Assembly: GCA_963700475.1 (NCBI GenBank)
Contig: CAVOXR010000005.1
Span: forward strand, 1 to 64,000
Direction: 5' to 3'
Source: Prado023 sp963700475
GTDB taxonomy: Bacteria > Actinomycetota > Actinomycetes > S36-B12 > CAIYMF01
DNA: 64,000 nucleotides
Of the stretch, positions 1 to 8,421 are shown piece by piece. The stretch's first letter is position 1, and each line of letters opens with the position of its first letter. The position numbers and the translations under genes are program-made. The notes under the pieces are model-generated. The model ran no database searches and was not told the DNA's origin. It saw only the letters and a list, made by a program, of their open reading frames with translations.

Positions 1-56
1 TTGGGCGCTCTCGCGCCAGCGGGGGGTGCGCGGGTACGCGTCGCTTGCCGGGCGGG

Positions 57-446
57 TCAGGACTCCAGTGCCCGGCGCAGGGTGTCGGCCCAGTGCCCGG
101 CCGCGTCGACGACGAAGCAGAACTCGTTGCCCTCGGGGTCGCGCAACACGGTGTAGCCGTTGCCGTCCGCGTCCAGCTCGCTGGATCCGGTGAGTAGGGC
201 ACCGAGCCGCTGGGCGTGCGCGACGGCGGCTGCAGCGTCGGACACCTGGATGTCCAGGTGTAGCCGGTTCTTCGGTGACGACTTGGGTTCGGGTACCCGC
301 TGGAAGCAGATCAGGACCGGCTTGGCGTCGACCACGGCCCAGTCGTCGTTGACCAGACCCCACCGTGATTGAAGGAGCTGGGCCCAGAACGTGGCCAGGT
401 CGGCCGGGTCGGCGCAGTCGATCACGACTTCTTGCACGTGCACCAT
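57..446 (-). CDS. VOC superfamily (glyoxalase/bleomycin-resistance-like) protein
   Basis: About 129 residues. It begins MVHVQEVVIDCADP, runs through a 'RLHLDIQV' strand, and ends in the typical VOC tail 'LRDPEGNEFCFV'. This is the paired beta-alpha-beta-beta-beta fold of glyoxalase-like domain proteins, which are small cytosolic enzymes or binding proteins that usually use a divalent metal. The ATG at 446 was chosen over the in-frame one at 491 because homology-like sequence starts there. The substrate cannot be read from the sequence. It is divergent from the S9 peptidase. Confidence 0.85.
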   Translation of the reverse strand: MVHVQEVVIDCADPADLATFWAQLLQSRWGLVNDDWAVVDAKPVLICFQRVPEPKSSPKNRLHLDIQVSDAAAAVAHAQRLGALLTGSSELDADGNGYTVLRDPEGNEFCFVVDAAGHWADTLRRALES

Positions 447-534
447 GACCGGCACCCTATCCACGCCGGCTGGGGGACCCGTTCTGCGCAACTGTCGTCA
501 CGACACGCTCTGGTTGGGCCTCTACGGTGCGTAC

Positions 535-2499
535 ATGTCTGCTGTCGCCCCGTACGGGTCCTGGCCTTCCATCGTCACCGCCGCTGATGTGGTGGCCGGT
601 GACTCAACCCCCACCTCCCTGCATGCAGTCGAGGGTGTGCTCTGGTGGAGCGAGACCCGTCCGCAGGAGTCCGGGCGGGAGGCGATCGTGCGACGGGACC
701 CGGATGGCAGCGTCCATGAGGTGCTGCCGGCCGGGTTCAACGCGCGCACGGCTGTGCACGAGTATGGCGGCGGTGCCTGGTGGGTCCACAGCGGCACCGT
801 GTTCGTATCGTCGTGGGCCGATCAGCGGTTGTATCGGATCGACCCCGGGTCCGATCCGGTCCCCATCACCCCGGAGCCGCCCGAGCCGCGGTCCTGGCGG
901 TATGCCGACGGGCGGGTGACTCCCGATGGGCGGTGGATCGTCTGCGTCCGCGAGCGGCACGAGGGCCCGGACCCGGGGCGCGATGTGCACAACGAGCTCG
1001 TGGTGCTGCCTACCGACGGCTCCGCGGAGCCGCGGGTGGTGTTCTCCGGTTCAGACTTCGTGGCCGCCCCGCGGATCTCCCGGGACGGCCGCCAGTTGGC
1101 CTGGCTGGCGTGGGACCACCCGAACATGCCGTGGGACTCCACGCAGCTGTGGGTTGGCCTGCTGGAGGAGTCCGGTGGGGTGCTGACTCTGAGCGGATCC
1201 CGGCGTGAGGCGGGCTCGGGCGGGGAGTCGCTGGTGCAGCCCGAGTGGGGACGGCACGCGGCCCTGTACGTCTGCTCGGATCGCTCCGACTGGTGGAACG
1301 TGCATCGGGTCGACGGCCTGGACAAGCTCACGCCGATCGATCCCGTCGAGGCCGAGGTCAGCGTCCCGGCCTGGGTCTTCGGCCAGTCGCTGTACGTGGT
1401 CCTGCCGGACGGCACCGTGGTGGCGGCCCACCCGGATGGCCTGGACACCATCCTGACCTCCGTCCCGGAGAGGGGAGCGCCGCACTCCCAGCGGTTCGAG
1501 GGCCTGCACGTCAGCGAGCTCGCCTTCGACGGTGATCGCCTGGTGGGGATCGTGTCCTTCCCGGATCGGCCCGCGGAGATCCGCGCCCTGACCGACGCCG
1601 AGGTACTGCGCCCGGGTTCCGGGGTGACGCTGCCGACACCGTGGGTGTCGGTGCCGAGGAAGATCACGTTCCCGACCGCCGGTGGCGCACAGGCGCATGC
1701 CTGGGTGCACCTGCCGACCAACCCGGATGCGCAGCCCGCGCCGGGATCGGCGCCGCCGCTGCTGGTCGGGGTGCACGGGGGGCCGACTGGGCAGGCGAGT
1801 GCCGAGTACTCACTCAAGGTCCAGTACTGGACGTCGCGCGGGTTCGCCGTGGCCAACGTCGACTACCGGGGCAGCACCGGCTATGGCCGCGCCTTCCGCC
1901 AGCTGCTCAACGGGCAGTGGGGCGTCGTGGACGTCGAGGATGCGGCGGCTGCTGCGCGGCACCTGGCCGGGGAAGGCCTGGTCGACCCGCGACGGATGGC
2001 GATCCGCGGTGGCAGCGCGGGCGGATTGACGACCCTGCTGGCCACGATGCTCGACGACGCCTTCACCGCAGCGGTGTCCTACTTCGGGGTCGTGGACATG
2101 GCCGCCCTGATCGCTGACACGCACAAGTTCGAGTCCCGCTACCTCGACACCATCGTCGGCCCGATGCCCGATGCGGCCGCAGTCGTGCGCGAACGATCAC
2201 CGATCACGCACGTCGACCGGGCCCACACCCCAACCCTGGTGATGCAGGGGCTTGAGGACGCGGTCGTCCCACCAGCACAAGCGGAGGCGATCGTGACCGC
2301 GCTGGCCTCCCGGGGCGTCCCGCACGCCTACCTGCCGTTCGCTGGGGAACAGCACGGCTTCCGCATGGCAGCGAGCCAGACCCGCGCCCTTGAGGCCGAA
2401 CAATCGTTCTACGCCGCGGTCTTCGGCTTCACCCCGGCCGACCTGCTCGAACCCCTCGAGCTGAAGTTCGCCGAGAACCTCCCCAGCCAATCCACCTGA
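535..2499 (+). CDS. S9 family (prolyl oligopeptidase-like) serine peptidase
   Basis: 654 residues from the ATG at 535; the upstream in-frame extension has no family character. The N-terminal ~370 residues form a beta-propeller-like region (repeated 'DGR', 'DPDG' turns). The C-terminal ~260 residues are an alpha/beta hydrolase with the nucleophile in GGSAGG (Ser494), Asp575 in 'GLEDAVVPP' and His607 in 'EQHGF'. No signal peptide is visible, so it is probably a cytosolic oligopeptidase or acyl-aminoacyl peptidase. The last codons and the stop lie inside the first copy of a 173-bp tandem duplication. Confidence 0.93.
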   Translation: MSAVAPYGSWPSIVTAADVVAGDSTPTSLHAVEGVLWWSETRPQESGREAIVRRDPDGSVHEVLPAGFNARTAVHEYGGGAWWVHSGTVFVSSWADQRLYRIDPGSDPVPITPEPPEPRSWRYADGRVTPDGRWIVCVRERHEGPDPGRDVHNELVVLPTDGSAEPRVVFSGSDFVAAPRISRDGRQLAWLAWDHPNMPWDSTQLWVGLLEESGGVLTLSGSRREAGSGGESLVQPEWGRHAALYVCSDRSDWWNVHRVDGLDKLTPIDPVEAEVSVPAWVFGQSLYVVLPDGTVVAAHPDGLDTILTSVPERGAPHSQRFEGLHVSELAFDGDRLVGIVSFPDRPAEIRALTDAEVLRPGSGVTLPTPWVSVPRKITFPTAGGAQAHAWVHLPTNPDAQPAPGSAPPLLVGVHGGPTGQASAEYSLKVQYWTSRGFAVANVDYRGSTGYGRAFRQLLNGQWGVVDVEDAAAAARHLAGEGLVDPRRMAIRGGSAGGLTTLLATMLDDAFTAAVSYFGVVDMAALIADTHKFESRYLDTIVGPMPDAAAVVRERSPITHVDRAHTPTLVMQGLEDAVVPPAQAEAIVTALASRGVPHAYLPFAGEQHGFRMAASQTRALEAEQSFYAAVFGFTPADLLEPLELKFAENLPSQST

Positions 2500-2833
2500 A
2501 ACGAGACCAGCCCGCGAGGAGTGCCCACCCATGAGTTGAAAGCAGTGCGGTGCTTGTGGACGACATCAAGCACCTGGCACTCGACTCCGAGCCTCGACAG
2601 CGTGCGACCGGCATCGCGACCGTCGACCCCGAGTTGGGTCGCGCACACGGCACAGCAAGCCAATCCACCTGAAACGAGACCAGCCCGCGAGGAGTGCCCA
2701 CCCATGAGTTGAAAGCAGTGCGGTGCTTGTGGACGACATCAAGCACCTGGCACTCGACTCCGAGCCTCGACAGCGTGCGACCGGCATCGCGACCGTCGAC
2801 CCCGAGCTGGGTCGCGCACACGGCACATCAAGC
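2485..2833. repeat. 173-bp near-perfect tandem duplication
   Basis: Two copies (2485-2657 and 2658-2833, period 173) differ at about two positions (gagTtggg/gagCtggg and cacaGcaag/cacaTcaag). The unit begins within the last codons of the S9 peptidase, so the sequence for Ser-Gln-Ser-Thr-stop occurs twice. It also holds a short frame starting near 'gtgcttgtggacgac' that matches no family I know. The near identity suggests a recent slippage or unequal-crossover event. The downstream edge abuts the promoter region of the toxin-antitoxin pair. Confidence 0.9.
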
Positions 2834-2923
2834 TGCGACCGCCCAAAGCGGAGCTGCATACCGCCGCGAGTTGGGCGCTGGTGGGGCTTGTTAGCAGCGA
2901 CGGGTGTCAGTTATAGTCGACAC

Positions 2924-3241
2924 ATGGTCGACGTAGTCCGCACCGACGACTTCGACCAGTGGCTGCGGAAACTCAAGGACCGGGTCGGCCGGCTGCGGAT
3001 CGTCGAGCGTCTTGACCGGCTTGCTGCGGGCAATCCCGGTGACGCCAAGCAGGTGGGCCGGGGTGTCTGGGAGCTTCGGTTGAGGTTCGGTCCGGGTTAC
3101 CGGGTGTACTACCTGCACGACGGGCCGCGGGTGATCCTGCTGCTGTGTGGTGGCGACAAGGCGACCCAGCAGCGCGACATCGAGCGGGCGTACCAGCTGG
3201 CCGAGGACTACTGGAACGAGGAGGGCCGGGACGATGGCTAA
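2924..3241 (+). CDS. RelE/HigB-like toxin (type II toxin-antitoxin)
   Basis: 105 residues starting MVDVVRTDDFDQWL. It has the RelE/ParE-fold pattern of phage-derived Gp49-like addiction killers: 'GDAKQVGRGVWELRL', 'GPGYRVYY', 'ILLLCGGDK' and a C-terminal helix ending 'AEDYWNEE'. These toxins usually cleave mRNA at the ribosome. A possible -10 element (TTATAGT, 2911-2917) lies just upstream of the ATG, so the transcript may be nearly leaderless. GTCGAC occurs at 2916-2921 and 2927-2932, a possible operator. It overlaps the antitoxin start by 8 bp, in toxin-first order as in higBA. Confidence 0.88.
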   Translation: MVDVVRTDDFDQWLRKLKDRVGRLRIVERLDRLAAGNPGDAKQVGRGVWELRLRFGPGYRVYYLHDGPRVILLLCGGDKATQQRDIERAYQLAEDYWNEEGRDDG

Positions 3242-3533
3242 GTCCAGCAAGTACGCGCGGTTCGATGCCGCGGACTACCTCGAGGACCTCGACGACGTCG
3301 CGACCTATCTGGAGATCGCTCTGCAGGAATCTGCCGAGGATCCGACCGCGGTCCCCAGGGCTCTGGGCGTGATCGCCCGTTCTCAGAACATGAGCGAGCT
3401 GGCGCGGCGGGTGGGCATGAGTCGCGACGGGCTGTATAAGGCGCTGTCGGCTGACGGTAACCCGACCTGGTCGACCATCCTGAAGGTCACCAACGCCCTT
3501 GGTCTGCGCTTCGAACTGCACACCGTCGCCTGA
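3234..3533 (+). CDS. HigA-like antitoxin with XRE-type helix-turn-helix
   Basis: 99 residues from ATG 3234, which overlaps the toxin stop (ATGGCTAA). The N-terminal half, with 'DAADYLEDLDDVATYLE', resembles the toxin-binding segment of the addiction-module antidote family. The C-terminal half is a helix-turn-helix: 'MSELARRVGMSRDGLYKAL' then 'PTWSTILKVTNALGL'. It is expected to neutralise the upstream RelE-like toxin and to autorepress the operon. The 8-bp overlap implies translational coupling. Confidence 0.88.
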   Translation: MAKSSKYARFDAADYLEDLDDVATYLEIALQESAEDPTAVPRALGVIARSQNMSELARRVGMSRDGLYKALSADGNPTWSTILKVTNALGLRFELHTVA

Positions 3534-3703
3534 CCCACCCACTTGCGGCCCCCCGGCACCGAAGGAGTCTGCGAATGGCTCGGCGCCCTTTGGGCGTGTT
3601 CACACCGGCTGGTCAGGGTTAGCGTCGGTTGGGTCCGGTGCCTGGCCGTGTTTGCGGCGGGCGGGGTCTGGGCCTGTTTCAGGTCGCCGCGTGAGGTGAC
3701 GCC

Positions 3704-4621
3704 ATGTCCTCTGCTTCCACGATTCTGCTGCCGTTCCAGCCGACGTCGATGTCGACCGCGCAGTTGGCGGCGGTGTCGTTCCTGGCCCGCTACTCCGGGC
3801 GGACCCACGAGATGTACACCTCGCAACTGGCGCGCTGGTTTGCCTGGTGTGAGGGCAACGGGCTGGACCCGCTGGTTGGCATCAAGCGGGCCCACGTCGA
3901 GCTGTACATCCGCCACCTCGGCGACTCGAGACTGATGGACTCCTCGATCGTGACGATGATGCACGGCGTGCGCGGCTACTTCCGATTCGCTCACATCGAC
4001 GGCCTCATCAGCGCCGACCCGGCGGTCTACGCCCGCCTGCCGAAGGTGCAGCAAGACGAGTCCCGCACCCAAGGCCTGGACCGCCTCGAGCTGATCCGGT
4101 TCCTGCAGGTCGCCCAAACGATCACCGTGCACCACGGCGCGCTGGCCTTCCTGCTCGGCATCAACGCTCTACGCGCGTCGGAAGCCGCCGGGGTGCGGGT
4201 GGAGGACTACGCCGACACGATGCGCGGCTACCGGGTACTGCACCTGGTCGGCAAAGGCAACAAGCCGGCCACCATGCCGGTCACCGTCCCAGTCTTGCGG
4301 GTGCTGGAGGCCTGTCGGGGGCAGCGCACCTCCGGCCCGCTGATCCGCCGACCCCTCTCCGGCAACCCGATCGACCGCCGCGACGTCTACCGGATGGTCG
4401 CTCGGATCGCGAAGGCCGCGCAGATCCCGAGGCACATCAGCCCCCACTCCCTGCGCCACGCCGCGATCACCAACTCCCTCGATGCTGGGGTCCCGCTGCG
4501 TGACGCCCAGATCCTGGCCCGCCACGCCGACCCCCGCACCACCGAGCACTACGACCGCGCCCGCGGCAACCTCGACCGCCACGGCGTGCACTTCCTCACC
4601 GCCTACGTCGCCGGCGTCTGA
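3704..4621 (+). CDS. Tyrosine recombinase / integrase
   Basis: 305 residues. The N-terminal SAM-like core-binding domain (about 20-110) is followed by a catalytic domain carrying the full set of active residues: Arg158 in 'NALRASEAAGV', Lys187 in 'GKGNK', His248 and Arg251 in 'HSLRHAAI', His274 in 'LARHADPRTT' and nucleophile Tyr283 in 'EHYDRAR'. It is therefore probably active in site-specific recombination. It sits 170 bp after the toxin-antitoxin pair. No excisionase and no tRNA attachment site were recognised nearby, so it may be a solitary XerC/D-like or integron-type enzyme, or the remnant of an integrated element. Confidence 0.93.
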   Translation: MSSASTILLPFQPTSMSTAQLAAVSFLARYSGRTHEMYTSQLARWFAWCEGNGLDPLVGIKRAHVELYIRHLGDSRLMDSSIVTMMHGVRGYFRFAHIDGLISADPAVYARLPKVQQDESRTQGLDRLELIRFLQVAQTITVHHGALAFLLGINALRASEAAGVRVEDYADTMRGYRVLHLVGKGNKPATMPVTVPVLRVLEACRGQRTSGPLIRRPLSGNPIDRRDVYRMVARIAKAAQIPRHISPHSLRHAAITNSLDAGVPLRDAQILARHADPRTTEHYDRARGNLDRHGVHFLTAYVAGV

Positions 4622-4721
4622 GCATCCCCCTGGGACTACTCAGGCCTCGGTTGGGCTCGCACCGACCCGCGGCCTTCCGCCGCGAAGCGGCCCAGTACGA
4701 CGCGGTGTTTCACCACGTCCA

Positions 4722-4915
4722 TGGACGCAACGTGGTCGGCCGTTCACTTGGCTCATCTCACCCAACGTGACCAAGCCAGAAGCCGCCCAGACCGCGAGGT
4801 GAATCTGACAGCCAAAGTGTCGGTCTAGGGTGTTCCGGGGCTCGATTGGTCACCCAATGTGACTGGCGACGGCCGGCCAGCCCTCCCGTTGAGGGCCATG
4901 CTGAGTCACCCGGGC
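4722..4915. repeat. Dispersed degenerate intergenic repeat, copy A
   Basis: This stretch shares two blocks with other intergenic places in the window. One block, 'tcggtctagggtgt' followed by 'ggtcacccaatgtgactg', matches 10438-10495 and 50381-50450. The other, 'ctggcgacggccggccag', continuing to 'catgctgagtcacccggg', matches 10478-10532 and 11589-11636. An upstream part ('ggccgttcacttggctcatc') resembles 56181-56205. No transposase reading frame is associated. It may be a relic of an insertion sequence or a non-autonomous element. Confidence 0.6.
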
Positions 4916-5407
4916 GCTGCACACCGCCCATCTACTACCCACCGCACATCCGGATGGCCTGGCACAGCCCCAGCCCCCACCGCATCCCTTCCTCGCCCCG
5001 GCGGTCGGCTTCATCCTGGCCGCCGTCGCGCTGGGCGACGCGGTGTACGGCGGCCTGGCTCCATGACCCGCACCACGCACCTGTCCCATGCAGCTGCTGA
5101 ATGACGTCCGGTCGGCGTTGCTGGTCTGCCGATAGTGGTCCATCTGGCGCTTGTGCGACGGATGTCGGTAGGCCCGGGACGTGAGCGAGGCCTCTTCGTC
5201 CCAGAAGGCGATGGTCGAAGAACGACTGTCCCGGCCATAGGGCCAACGCCTTGTCGCAGCATCGGCGACCCATTGACAGCCAAGGTTAGGCAAGCCTACA
5301 TTCGAAGCCCATCAGGTGCGGGGCACTTGCCCGGCAATGGAAACTGGAGGCTCCACGGCGCCTGTGGGTGGGTTGCCCAACCTGGGCGGAAGGTAGGACT
5401 CTCTGGG
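4916..5407. other. Gene-free stretch before the glycosyltransferase
   Basis: No convincing gene is seen. One frame (about 4960-5065) reads like a lone hydrophobic segment ('PAVGFILAAVALGDAVYGG') without start or context, possibly a relic of a membrane protein. The only regulatory-looking sequence is the DtxR/IdeR-like site at 5281-5299. Confidence 0.4.
5281..5299 (+). promoter_or_regulatory. Candidate DtxR/IdeR-like iron box
   Basis: The 19-mer CAAGGTTAGGCAAGCCTAC matches the consensus TTAGGTTAGGCTAACCTAA at 14 of 19 positions and keeps the central dyad GGTTAGGC/GCCTA. It lies 108 bp before the ATG of the glycosyltransferase at 5408. Whether it binds a regulator is not known, and a chance match is possible. 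Confidence 0.3.
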
Positions 5408-6586
5408 ATGCGCGTCCTGGTGGCAACCACGGGGAACGACGGTCATTTCGGGCCGCTGGTGCCGTTCGCCCGGGCATGTCTGGCCCATGGTCACCAGGTC
5501 ATGGTCGCGGCCCCCGAGTCCTTCAACGGGTCGGTCCACGACGCGGGCTTGGTGCACGCACCGTTCGCCGATGCGCCCCCCGACCTCATCGAACCCTTGA
5601 TGGGCAGGTTGCCGTCGATGTCTTTCGGGGACGCCGACGCGACCGTGATACGCGAGGTCTTCGCTCGCATCGACGCACACGCTGCGCTGCCAGCCATCGC
5701 CGCAGTCATCGACCAATGGCGCCCTGATGTTGTCCTTCGCGAGCCCGCGGAGCTCGGATCGCTGGCGGCGGCCGAGGCTGCTGGCGTCCCGCACGCCCAG
5801 GTTGCGATCGGGATGCAGGAGACACTGAGAACCTTTCTCGACCTGACCGCCGAACCGCTGGCCGAGCTTGCTGGTATCGCCGGGCTACCCGAGGAGCAGC
5901 TGTCCGCGGCCTGGCGCCGTGAGCAGACCTTCACCACCGTCCCCGAGCAATTTGACCGCGCAGGCGATCCTGGATACCGCGAGGACCTGCTCGCCATCCG
6001 CATCACGGCCTGGGAACCGGTGCCCGAACCGGTGACTGCCGACCCCCTTCCTGACTGGGGGGATCCGCACCAACCGCTGCTCTACGTCACGTTTGGGTCG
6101 GTCGCCGGCTCGCTACCACCCTTCGCCGGACTGTTTCAAGAGGCCCTCGACGGTCTGGCCGACGTGCCCGTTCGGGTGCTGATGACCGTGGGGCGCCGGT
6201 TCGACATGGCCAGCCTCGACCCGTTGCCGGCCAACGCGCTGGTCGTGCCCTGGTGGCCCCAAGCCGAGGTGCTCAGGCACGCCTCAGCGGTCTTCCACCA
6301 CGGCGGCTTCGGCACCACCATGGGCACCATCTTCGCCGGACTGCCGCAACTCGTCGCCCCGATCTTCACCAGCGACCAGGCTGTCAACGGCCGCCACGTC
6401 GCCGCCGCCGATGCTGGCCGCACCGTCGACCCAGGCCGGGACGTCCTGGCGCGTGCGCTCACCGCCCTCCCCGACGTCCTTGGTGACCCCTCCTACGCCA
6501 CCGGTGCAACAGCAACCGCACACCAGGCCCGCGGCCTGCCCGACATTGAAACCGCCATCACGCACGTCGAAGCCCTGAGCCGGTGA
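5408..6586 (+). CDS. GT1-family glycosyltransferase (UDP-glycosyltransferase / MGT type)
   Basis: 392 residues with two Rossmann domains (GT-B fold). The N-terminus 'MRVLVATTGNDGHFGPLVPFA' is the acceptor-domain start typical of macrolide and flavonoid glycosyltransferases. The C-terminal donor-binding signature is 'VVPWWPQAEVLRHASAVFHH' followed by GGFGTT and 'GLPQLVAPIFTSDQ'. It probably transfers a sugar from a nucleotide-sugar to a small hydrophobic acceptor in the cytosol. The acceptor is unknown and no biosynthetic cluster surrounds it. The ATG at 5408 is chosen because the conserved N-terminus starts there. Confidence 0.9.
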   Translation: MRVLVATTGNDGHFGPLVPFARACLAHGHQVMVAAPESFNGSVHDAGLVHAPFADAPPDLIEPLMGRLPSMSFGDADATVIREVFARIDAHAALPAIAAVIDQWRPDVVLREPAELGSLAAAEAAGVPHAQVAIGMQETLRTFLDLTAEPLAELAGIAGLPEEQLSAAWRREQTFTTVPEQFDRAGDPGYREDLLAIRITAWEPVPEPVTADPLPDWGDPHQPLLYVTFGSVAGSLPPFAGLFQEALDGLADVPVRVLMTVGRRFDMASLDPLPANALVVPWWPQAEVLRHASAVFHHGGFGTTMGTIFAGLPQLVAPIFTSDQAVNGRHVAAADAGRTVDPGRDVLARALTALPDVLGDPSYATGATATAHQARGLPDIETAITHVEALSR

Positions 6587-6842
6587 TCGGGTTCGCGGTC
6601 CCTGACGGGCGCGTCCTACCGCCAATCGCGCGCTGTTCCCATGTCCAGCCCTCCGGCGTGCCCGAGGTACGTGCAGTGCCAGATCCGCGGTCCCTCCCGG
6701 CGCGGCCCCTCCGACAACTCCATGGACACGCCCACGCCGATCGGCGATGCTCTGCACTTCAACGCGATCGGCATGGCCGAGCGGGCGCGCAGGTTCACCT
6801 GCGAGCCCAGCACCGAGCGCTGTGCCAAAGGAGGATCTGCTG

Positions 6843-7553
6843 ATGTCCACGTTCGTCATCGTGCCGGGCGCTTGGGATACACCCGCGACTCTGGAGCCCG
6901 TGATCGAGCCGTTGGGTTCGGCTGGCCACGAAGTGATCGTCGTTGACCTGCCGTGTGGGAGCCCTGACGCGAGCTTGGAGGAGTACGCGGATGCCGTGCG
7001 CGCCGTGCTCCCCGATGACCTGTGCCAGGTGGTGCTGGTCGGCTACTCGTTCGGAGGCTTCACTGCCTCCAGGATCGCCGTGGACCACCCCGACGTGCCG
7101 GTGGTCTACGTCGCGGCGTGGATCCCCCGGGATGGATCCTCAGTGCTCGACCTCTTCGCCGGCGGCGATCCGTTCGAGGCCGGCGAGGAGGCCGGATTCG
7201 CCGCCTTCGACGGACTGGTACTCAGCTCCGGCCCTGGTCTGTGCGCCCTGAACATCGACCTGTACGTCGCGGCGGCCGACCCTGCCGAGCGGGACGCGGT
7301 GCGAACCTACCTGGAGCGCACTCAACGTCCGCAGGGCATCGCTGCGCTACGCGAGAAGTGGCGCGGGGAACTGCCGACCTCCCGCCGCCGCACCTACATC
7401 CTGACGACCGCCGACACACTGGTGCCGCCGGAGACCCAGCGGGTGATGGCAGCCTCAGTCGGCGCCGATGTCATCGAGATCGCTGCCGACCACGGGCTCT
7501 TCCGCGAGCAGCCCGCGCGGGTCGCCGAACTGCTTGTCGCCGCCGCGTCCTGA
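6843..7553 (+). CDS. Alpha/beta-fold hydrolase
   Basis: 236 residues, preceded by a strong ribosome-binding site (AAAGGAGG at 6827-6834). It has the compact fold of EstC/salicylate-esterase-like hydrolases: 'MSTFVIVPGAWDTPAT' with the HG-type oxyanion region near the N-terminus, nucleophile Ser69 in GYSFGG, Asp191 in 'TTADTLVPP' and His217 in 'AADHGLF'. Length and motifs are complete. It probably hydrolyses small esters in the cytosol; the substrate is unknown. It lies 256 bp after the glycosyltransferase and may be independently expressed. Confidence 0.9.
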   Translation: MSTFVIVPGAWDTPATLEPVIEPLGSAGHEVIVVDLPCGSPDASLEEYADAVRAVLPDDLCQVVLVGYSFGGFTASRIAVDHPDVPVVYVAAWIPRDGSSVLDLFAGGDPFEAGEEAGFAAFDGLVLSSGPGLCALNIDLYVAAADPAERDAVRTYLERTQRPQGIAALREKWRGELPTSRRRTYILTTADTLVPPETQRVMAASVGADVIEIAADHGLFREQPARVAELLVAAAS

Positions 7554-7711
7554 CCGCGCACCTCGCGGCACCTAAGAGCGATGAAGTGGCCATCCCAACG
7601 TGCCCAAAGCGCCGCGAAACGGGCGCAGATGGAGGGTCAGTGCGCCGTGCCCCGCTTCGTCTTGGACTCCTCGGCGGACGGGGGTTTCGGTGTCGCCGGA
7701 ACCGATCGGCC

Positions 7712-8296
7712 TCAGAACAACTCGCGGCGCATGATGATCCGTGGCATTTTGCTGGCGACGGCGTTGGTCGTCCCGATGACCCTGAAGCCTGCCTTCTGGA
7801 ACATCGACCGGGTCCCGACAAAGGCCATGGTCGTGTCCATCCGACCGGGTGGGTCCACGGGATAGGCCTCGACAGCCGGGGCGCCGTGCGCCCTGGCGTA
7901 CTCGACCGCGCCCTCGAGCAGCGGGCCGGTGACACCACGCTTGCGGTAACCGCCGCGCACGACAACGCACACGATGCTCCACACGGGCAGGTCGTCGACT
8001 GGCTGGATCAGGGAGGAGTTGACCAGCCGTGGGATCTCAGACCGCGGACCGATGTTGCACCAGCCGACCGGGACGCTATCAAGGTATGTGACCACTCCCG
8101 GGGGGTTCGACCGCTCGCACAGGGCGCGCATCGCCCTCTCGCGGTTCCCCTCGCCGAGTTCCGCGATGTCCTGGGCCCGAAGCCGATGAGACAGACACCA
8201 GCAGTGCGACGTCCGCCGGTTGGGATTGATGACGTCGGCGAAGTCCTCGAAACGCTCAGACGTCACAGGATGAGTAAGCCACGACACACCCCGCAA
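7712..8296 (-). CDS. GNAT-family N-acetyltransferase
   Basis: 194 residues. The acetyl-CoA-binding region is 'CVVVRGGYRKRGVTGPLLEG', with the R/Q-x-x-G-x-G/A loop slightly altered. A 'VGWCNIGPRSEIPRL' strand precedes it and 'MFQKAGFRVIG' closes the fold. It shares the motif GWCN-(I/V)-(G/A)-PRS with the GNAT at 24556-25155, so the two are paralogues or members of one subfamily. The substrate is not identifiable. Confidence 0.85.
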   Translation of the reverse strand: MRGVSWLTHPVTSERFEDFADVINPNRRTSHCWCLSHRLRAQDIAELGEGNRERAMRALCERSNPPGVVTYLDSVPVGWCNIGPRSEIPRLVNSSLIQPVDDLPVWSIVCVVVRGGYRKRGVTGPLLEGAVEYARAHGAPAVEAYPVDPPGRMDTTMAFVGTRSMFQKAGFRVIGTTNAVASKMPRIIMRRELF

Positions 8297-8421
8297 TGTA
8301 GGCGCTCCTGATCATCGAAGAGATCACGGGCTGGGTCATCGAAGCGAGGACGACTGACCCCGGCCCCCAAGGTGGAGCGTCTATCCGCCGCCTATCGCGC
8401 GCCTTGGGTGGCCAGTGCTGG

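Noticed and set aside
822..1856. Long minus-strand frame inside the S9 peptidase
   Set aside because: It is antisense to a gene with a complete catalytic triad; the Ser/Arg/Pro-rich sequence shows no domain.
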